Shown here: positions 34,901 through 44,503 of the stretch, piece after piece
How the letters are laid out: each line of letters starts with the position of its first letter
Position numbering within the stretch: position 1 is the stretch's first letter
DNA from: Catonia carolina
Lineage: Eukaryota; Arthropoda; Insecta; Hemiptera; Achilidae
NCBI GenBank assembly: GCA_035578175.1
Contig: JAQMRL010000001.1
Span: 429,611,545-429,675,544 of the forward strand
Length of the DNA stretch: 64,000 nucleotides
Direction: 5' to 3'
Made by a program: the position numbers and the translations under genes
The notes under the pieces: model-generated
What the model saw: only the letters and a program-made list of their open reading frames with translations
Databases searched by the model: none
What the model was told of the DNA's origin: nothing

Positions 34901-37900
34901 TTGGATAATGGAGCATGTGAATACATACACAGCCGCTACAGTACAGTAAAACCCAGCTTAACTGAAATATAGGGAGCGGACCCGATTTAGATTATGGGAA
35001 ATTCCGGATAATACGCAGTCATACGATTATGGTTTTTAAATAGCAAAAGACGTGATTATACAGTATTTTTCACGACTGTTTATTAGCAAACAAAAATAGA
35101 GAAATTTCAAGAGAATAAAATATAATATTGTACAAAATTAGTATAATTTATATTCTTTAAATTATTTAGTCTTTTTAAAAAAGTGAGATTTTTTTATGCA
35201 AATGTTTTTTGCGGCAACATCACACCTTTGTTTTATTAGAAGCCCATCCTGGAGGTAAAGAATGAGTTAACGAATTCCTAGAATAGTGAAACGTTACATT
35301 CGTGATTTATTTCAATGAACACTATTCTGTACTTTAATGATGCTATGTATTTAAATGCTGTACTGTCCATAGACAATATTGAAATTGAGTAATCACCAAA
35401 GTAAAAAACAAGTTTTTCGGATCTGTTTCAGTTAAGGTGGGTTTCAGATAATTGGGGTTTTACTGAATAAGCAATATAGTTACCATTTCAAGAAAACTTC
35501 ATCACAACAAAACCTATACTAGGCTTACTTAATCACAGATTAATAAATATTTTAAATCTAAGAAAAAACTATGAAATAAAATTTACAATCAGTTTAAAAG
35601 TAAATTTACACATAAATGTTAATTGAATTTTAATATTAAAAATCAATGAAACTATTTTAGCTTGATTTTAAACTTAGCGGGGTCAATTAGTTGTAGAAAT
35701 TTGGTTTCGAAAGTTTAATAAATTGCATTTCACTAATAAATATTCTTAACAGTAATACTAAAATTTTTTGTTGCTAATTCTATAGTCCATTGGTTAGCGT
35801 GCTATGCTGCAAAGCAGAGGTCCAGGCTTTAATTCCTGGCCAGGTTCTGGAAAATTATAACAAGTTTAAACCCACTGTTCTTCTTCAACCCAAAGTATTC
35901 GCTATATACAAGTTGTCAATGTGACTTAAGAAAATTTAAATTTCTAAATTTAAAAAAAACAACCTTTAACAATTATTCTCATGTGAATAATAAATCACAA
36001 TGTTTTTAACATTATATAACACTTACCGAAGCTGCATTTTTCCAACAATGTACTGATACGGATTTTCTAACGATGTGGATGAAGATGAAGAAGCACTATT
36101 TCTATCACCACTCCAGTTTCCAGAATCACGTCTAGTCAATTCCACTCTTGGTGGATGTTGATAGTTAGGCATCTGATTCGGTTTTCGACCAGGACCAAAC
36201 ATGGTAGCTTGTAAATGCATCAGATTTTGATAATCATTTGTCGTTAATTGAGGTCTCTGAAAAAATAATGAATCTATTTTATAATTTTATAAAAAGCTTA
36301 ATTAATTTATCGTTGAAAAATCTATTAGTTTTATTTTGAAAAGCCTATTATTACTTCAGTTTGGTAAGATCTAACCCTGTTGATCTTATTCTAATGATAA
36401 GTGAACGCTTAACTTTTTTGAAAATGAAAGCTCACTAAACCAAACAATATCTCATTACAGTAAACCCTTATATACTAACGACTGGATAAAATGGACAACT
36501 GTCTGCTAAATATTTATAATCCGATTCTTTGCCATCGGAACTCTGGTGTGCTGCGAGTAAGTATTTTCAGCATCTTTTGAATCCTGTCCGATATGGGATT
36601 CACAGTTGTACGACATTGACCACTGGGAACATGGATCTAAACAAGTTAGTGATTGTTGCCTCTACACAGTTGTTTTTCCGTTTTTTTCAGTGATTTAGTT
36701 TGGTTTTATATTTGCAATTTTGTTGTGGAGTACGAATTTATCTTAACAATATAGAGGAGATGCACTGCCCTCATTGTTCATGGGATATGTCCTTTGTGAA
36801 TTATAAAAATCATGAATTAAAAAGCAAAACATTAATGGCTTTGGCTGACAAATACAATGTGTTTGTGCCAGGAATTGAAATCAGATAATTTGGCACAAAC
36901 ACAAAAAGATGAATAATGCTAAAAAAGTTGAAAAAAAATTTCTTAACGCCACACCATTTTTAATTTTTAGTGTATAAAAGATTATCCAATGAAAAAATTG
37001 AGCGCTGTATGCAATAATTCTATTCGCAGGACAATAGGAAAGAAAATGAGACAGGACATCCAAATGAAATTTCATAGAGCAATGGTTGTACCACATATGG
37101 GAGTGAACATGGGTGTCATTACAGAGGAGTGAGTCTCGTATCCAGTCTGCTGAAATGAGATTTTTGCGGGGTACTGGTTAGATAGAGTATGTAACAAAGC
37201 TATATGTGCCGAGTTAAATGTTATCACTGTGTGATACGTTAAGAATATATGAGAGAAACTGGTACAACCATTTACTTCGCATGCCAGCACACAGACTTCC
37301 TCTATAAGCATGGGAATTTAAACCTAGAGGAAAGTGAGGCTTCGGATGACCTAAAAAGAGATGGATGCTGGAACAGGCCATTTAGCCTAATCCTTGACAG
37401 GTGATGATAAAAGATTATTCGTGCCATGAAATGATTTGCACTCACCATCTTTTTATAGTGTTTAATTGTGCTTATTACAATTATTATTATACATAAAAGA
37501 GCTAGGGAAATTTCAAAGAACAACTTCCTCTGGAATCTTTTACTGAGACATAAATTTTGCTTGTAAATGTACTCTTCTAAATAAAATTTAAAGCATCAAT
37601 GTAATTTTATGAGTATTACAACTGCTTTACTATTGATTTATTAATGTTGTGTATTTCATATGAGAGTTTATTGTTTTATAAAAACTTAGCTTTGTTCCCA
37701 AAATCAGTATTTTAAGACCTAAAGTACACAACTGAGGGCAAAAAGAAAATAAATACTTACACCTCTAACTGATTCATTAGTCTGTTCTGGATTCGGAGTA
37801 ACTGCTCTACGTTGGTTAACTCCGAGTCCACTAGGTTTTTCTGGACTTGGAGTCAGAGATCGACGACCACCTAATATTGTTGGATTGACAGGAGCATTTG

Positions 37901-40900
37901 ATTGTAGACTTGGAGGCTTTGGTGCTCTAGTGACACTTTTCGGAGCAGCACTTGCATCAATCGGTGTTCCTTCAGGAGTTGCAAATAAGAGTAACAAGGG
38001 TTGATATCGACCACGACGACATTTTTCGACCACCTGTAAGAAAATCAACATTAAAATTAATTCAAATACAACTTAAATGACTAGAAATAAAAATTAAAAA
38101 CTATTAAATCATGTTAAAAATAAAAAAATACTAAAATAAACAGTAGAAAAATAACTTAAGTAACTGGAATTACCATTTACCTCTTGAAGAAGTATAAAAT
38201 TTATATTTTTTAAAACCTGACATAATAATTTTCAACCAATTATACGAACAATCATAAAATAAAACAGTCATGTATTGTCTTGAAGGACAACAGCATTAAT
38301 TAAAATTATAAAAACATCAGTCATTTGAAAAAAGAAAATTTATTTTCATTTAACAAATAAAATACAAATAGGATTTAATAGAACATGTGCAGTTTAATTT
38401 CCATAATTGGCTTGATCTCATTTTTATGGTGTATTTAATAGTGGATCATCTACATTTATGATGCTGTAATTCTTCACAAAAGACTTGTAATGGTGTTATT
38501 AATGGCACCATTCTCTCAAAAGGAGGATCACTCATTACATAATTACCATAAGTTGTGCACAGCCAATGGTGGATCTTGGCTGCAGAGTTTACTTCTGGTC
38601 GCAAAAATATAAATGATGTACCTCCCAGTGGGTACTGCAAGAATTACCTACATATTTCAAGTACAGCTCAAGATGTCCAGATTTAAAAGACATCTGATTG
38701 TATACGTGGCAATAAATAAATAAACTTTTATATTAATAATTCTCGAGATAAACTTACTGAACAACAGTGACTAGACTTTTACAAGACTTAACAGATACAA
38801 TGGAGCTGGACTTAAGTGACAGATTTGAACACAATGAATTTTTTTTTAAATTTATATGTACACATATACATTTTTTAAAATTTCAATTTGAAATCACTTC
38901 AAAATTAATTAATTTTAAAAATTACAAAAAGGTTATCTGCAACAATTATTATTAGAGTATAATATTGTTGTATATTTTTATTTGCAGAGTGTCATTTGCA
39001 GAGTGGAAAATATGTGCTTTTCAGAGGGCCCGGCATGCTGATAAGCGTACTTTTCCACTCAGTGAGGAAGGCAATGGTAAACCACCTCACTCCTCGTTTT
39101 ACTTAGTAAAACCTCTACAGGTTCAAACCAGCCTTTTGGCTGATGACCTAAACAACAACAACATTTTTATTTTCTATGTTAACTTTATTACTTATTGTTC
39201 TTATTCCTCTATAAAAGAACAGATTGTAATTTTACTAATTTGATAATAAAAAATAAAACAAAAATATTAATAATAAATAGATAGTTTTTTTTTAAATTTA
39301 TTTATTTAACGTCGCATCAACTGCAACGGTCATTAGCGATGACGTTGTGGTGGAACTTTATGCAATGTAGGATGAAATGATTTTTTGTAACGTATGAAAA
39401 TATGCCATGCCTGAGTGGGATTCGAACCCAGGACCGCATGATGAGAGGTGAGCACGTTACCAACTGCGCCAATGCGGCTGACGAAATAGATAATTTATTG
39501 TCACATGAAAAATACTATTTATTATAAACGACAAATCAAAACTTTGGGGTATGGAATGGGAAGGTAATCTGTTGAAAATATTTATAATACATTACAAAAA
39601 TACCGAATAAAACATACCTGCTCCCAACGTGGACCAACTTCTCGTACAGTGGCATCATCAAAATAAATCCAAACTCTTAATTTTGTATGGAAGAAAAAAG
39701 TTGAATAATGTTTTCCATAATAAGTAACAACTCCAACTAATTCATGAGGATGAGCAGATGTAGGAGGTCTTGAAGGTGTATGAAATACATCAGAAAGCCT
39801 TAACGATGTCCTTAAAGTGCCAAGAAGTGACATTATGTGTTCAAGTGATGGTCTCTCTGAATCCCATACAACTCCAACTGACACGATTTCTGGCCAGTTT
39901 GTTAATGTTCGTCGAATTTGTATCTTCGCACCACAGGCACTCTGAACAAAATAAATAACAATATGTCAAACATGAATAATAGATTTTTACAATCTAATAA
40001 TACAACTGTCTCATCGCATTTATGAAAAATGACACTTTTGTTTTAAAACATCTTTGGCATAGTTAGATTATAAAATTATGTTAAAACATTTTATAAAAAA
40101 ATTCTCATTGTCTTCGGATTGTTAACATCTAACTTCCACAGAAAAACCTATGAACCTACTTAATTTACTACACCAATTGACACATTAATCGTATAAATTT
40201 ATACAATAATTAATCTCTGAAGTAAGTAAACTAGTATTAATTTTTGTTTTTTCAGTCTTCTGTAAAATCATCATCTTATGACAAAAATAATTAGGTCTAT
40301 GGGGAAAGCAAACCTTGTTATCTGATGCAGACCATTAATTTAAGCTATCCAGTCACTTACAGTTCATTTTCACTGTAAATTTTTGAAGTGAAAAACAAAA
40401 TACCTATCTACAGAATTTAAATGTTTGTAGTCACAACACAAGAAACAAAATTAATTACTATATAACAGAATTAAAACAATAAATTTTTTGAATAGAAGCC
40501 TATGAAAATGAACCTCTGTAGGACTTAAAAGATATGGAAAATTCTAATTGGCACTACAAGTAAAAACTAGGCTATGTAGAAAAAATTGCTTGAAATAAAA
40601 GCTATAGGTTTTATAATTTCCTACAACTTTAATTACCTATATACACTTTTGCCCTAAAACACATTTTTTTCTCTTTAATTCTTTATTTACAACTGTAAAA
40701 TTTTACAACAAGCAAATTTGATGATTAAGATAATAATGTAAATGACATGATAGGCATGAGAGGGGTAGGGCCCCCATTGGTGCCTCCCTAAGAATGAAAT
40801 TTGTACATCAAATTAGCAGGTCTCTACTCCAGTGTCTTTTAAGGCGTCTAGCGGGATTATCAGGTAAATGGACGGTGGAAAGTGAACGCACCAGTGGGTT

Positions 40901-43900
40901 CTCGTGTTCGTGTGACTTGTCGTGAAAGCGTTTGTATAGGTATTCGATGAAATTTTGTAAACGCATATTAAGGCTTAAAAAAATTAAATTTTTTATCACA
41001 AGAGCACAGACCCCCCCCCCAGAATTTTAACAGACATGGTGCTTACTCTAACATGTAGTTGAGAATAAAAACGTAGTAAAAGAGATGATTTTTAAAAACA
41101 TTGTAGGAGCCATTTTGAGAAAATAGCAAAAACATCACATGAAACTACAACTACTGGTTGACCAATTTTGATGAAAATATTTTTGTTGGGTCCCGTAGTA
41201 GTTAACTCACTTAAGTTCCAATTTTCAACTTTACATGATACTCCATTCTTGAGATATGTTGTCCACGCACACAGATCAATCGCTAAAAATATGTTTTTTT
41301 TTTGGGTTCAGGGGACCTGTAAATGTGTATTTCCAGGGTAAACTACATTTTTAAAAATTTACATGAATATTATTTCCTTCCCTATATATTCACATAGGCT
41401 AAGAGAAAAAAACAAGTTATTTTTGTACAAAGAGAAATATGTTAAAAATGTATGTTTAAATGGGCATACTTACAGGACAATCTCTGATATCTCCCATCCC
41501 GCCTGCTTTTTTGAGCAATTGTCCAAATAAGTCAGGTGAAGTTGATGGACTTTGTTTTGCTTGTGATGTTAATGCTGAAGCGGAAACATAATGTACCATC
41601 TGTAAATTACAAACAAAAACACAAGACTGATTAATGTATATAGAAATAAATAATAGTAAAAGATTCTATTTCGTGTAATAAATTTCACTAACCTTTTTAG
41701 GATGCTTTGATTTTTATTATCTATAACTTACACGTGTTTCGGTGGATCCATCATCACAGAGTACAAAATACCTTTCGAAACTAAAAATTTTTTATTTAAA
41801 CTATTTAGAAGATATTACATCTTCAGTCATCTATACTATAAAACTGAGTTTTTACATAAAACAGAGTTTTATATAGATGACTGAAGATGTAATATCTTCT
41901 AAATATTTTAAATAAAAAATTAAATTTTAATGGATATTAATTTGTTACCTATCTGTTGTAACATTCTTTTACTAGTCAAAAATAAATTTCACTAACCTTT
42001 TTAAGCTCCCTTAGTTTCTATTATCTATAACTTACACGTGTTTCGGAGGATCCACATCAATACATTTCGAAACTAAAAATTTTTTATTTAAACTATTTAG
42101 AAGATATTACATCTTCAGTCATCTATACTATAAAACTGAGTTTTTACATAAAACAGAGTTTTATATAGATGACTGAAGATGTAATATCTTCTAAATATTT
42201 TAAATAAAAAATTAAATTTTAATGGATATTAATTTGTTACCTATCTGTTGTAACATTCTTTTACTATTCAAAAATAAATTTCACTAACCTTTTTAAGCTC
42301 CCTTAGTTTCTATTATCTATAACTTACACGTGTTTCGGAGGATCCACATCAATACATTTCGAAACTAAAAATTTTTAATTTAAACTATTTAGAAGATATT
42401 ACATCTTCAGTCATCTATACTATAAAACTGAGTTTTTACATAAAACAGAGTTTTATATAGATGACTGAAGATGTAATATCTTCTAAATATTTTAAATAAA
42501 AAATTTTTAGTTTCGAAATGTATTGATGTGGATCCTCCGAAACACGTGTAAGTTATAGATAATAGAAACTAAGGGAGCTTAAAAAGGTTAGTGAAATTTA
42601 TTTTTGAATAGTAAAAGAATGTTACAACAGATAGGTAACAAATTAATATCCATTAAAATTTAAGTAAAATATTGTAACATTATAAACCATAACGAAACAT
42701 TTTAGCATTTTAATTAAAAATAAATAATTATTAAATAAATAGCTTATCTTTGTGTATAGACATTTATGTGCTTTGTTATTAAAGAGAATATTAGTTTATC
42801 TAAAATTGCCCACATAATTTGTTTGTCCTACCCACATGAATGAAGGAAGTCTTTTTTTGTACAGGAACAAATGTATTGTAATTTAAAATAATTTTTGTAG
42901 ATAAGATTACCATTTAAATTAACATGGCTAAATATCTTCCACTTTGGAAAATTTCCTAATGGAAGAGGTGGAGTTAGGATTACAAATGCATGTTAAATCA
43001 ATAAAAAGAAATTCTTTTTACAATGTAAATGTTACTTTAAGTTCGATTTGAATCATTATAGCCAGTTTCAAAGTGTTAGGCCTAAAATAATCTTAAAATA
43101 ACCGAAACATTTATGAAAATCCGAACAATTAAATAAAATATGAAAATTTACTGCCTCCAAGATCCATTGGTTAGAGTGCTAGACATAACTGAACACTGTA
43201 AAGCAGAAGGTCATGTGTTTAATTCCCAGCAACGGTCTGGAAATTATTGCATGATAAAGCTCACTAACTGTACAGGCCAGCCGTTGGCATAGTCACAAAT
43301 CTTGAAAGACTTTTTTATTTTTAATCTGGTGGTTCAATGAATTACTCTTCAGTTAATTTTACATCAAAAATTGATTTATTCAATAAGATTTTCTTTAGTG
43401 TGTTATATTCAAAAATTATGTAGAACTTATATAATTTATTTTTTTGGGGACAGGCATACATTTAACATTAATGCCTGAAACTCATTAACACAAAATATCT
43501 TATTATAAACGATCATATAATTTTATATTCTTATTACAAGCCAAAAAGTCTGCATTTGATTTAACATCCTAACCTAGAGTAAAAAATTTAAAAAAACTTT
43601 CCAAAACACTGAACCATTTTTTAAAATAATTTGAGGTTTTATAACCCAAATTATATTTTAAATTACAAGAAAAATAAATAATATGTTTATGTAATAAATA
43701 ATATTTTAATGGAGGATAATATTTCACAGATAACTTTAAGGTAAGGTTAGTTCAGTATCTTATTAAAAAAAAAAAAAATAGAAACTGTGTTACAAACAGG
43801 TGTGTCAATATACCTGAGTAAAACCCCATGGCACCTGGGGGTTGTTTTTTACCTGTTATTCACAAAGAGGGTGGTAGGTTGCAAATCCAATACAGGTATT

Positions 43901-44465
43901 CAGAGACCATGCCTAACCATAGTTTGTACCCTTATAACTAGCAGAAAAATATAGCTTCTACAGTCAGTAGAGACAATTCTTTGAAAATATATTATTATGT
44001 TTAGAAATATACTAATTGCCAGATCATGACTTTTCAGATAGGTAAAGAATTATTTAGGTTAAAAGCTTCGAGTATATTGTTAACACCTTTTCAAAATTTC
44101 TAAGTTAGTGACTCAACAATTCTGCATCATCTTCAAAAACAGAGCTGTTCTTCAGAAAAAATTATGAAAATCAATATTTCTTGTATTTCAGTATCAACAT
44201 AATGAAGCTAACATTTCTTTAACAAACTTTTTCATATTTAAAAATAATGGATCACTTTTTACAAATAAACTGAAAAAAATTTGAACACTCAATCGCATTG
44301 GTTTCGTATAACCGTTAAACTTATGTTGTGATAGTGTAAGATTATTCTAGCATATGAAATCAATGAGGAAGAAACTAACTAGTTCTAAAGACATTATGCT
44401 TTTACTTAACTTAACGCAAGTGAGTCATCAAGTTTTAAGTTAATATGTTTTTTACAACCTCTTCA

Positions 44466-44503
<38 letters not shown>

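Noticed and set aside
38446..38640. 64-codon minus-strand ORF between exons d and e
   Set aside because: Does not fit the phase chain, which already joins d to e directly, and matches nothing known to me.
38965..39243. Open frame reading [23 protein letters not shown] peptide, also seen at 51.9 and 57.0 kb
   Set aside because: It lies inside Rep-B copies; the frame is broken in most other copies and on composition is not a gene.
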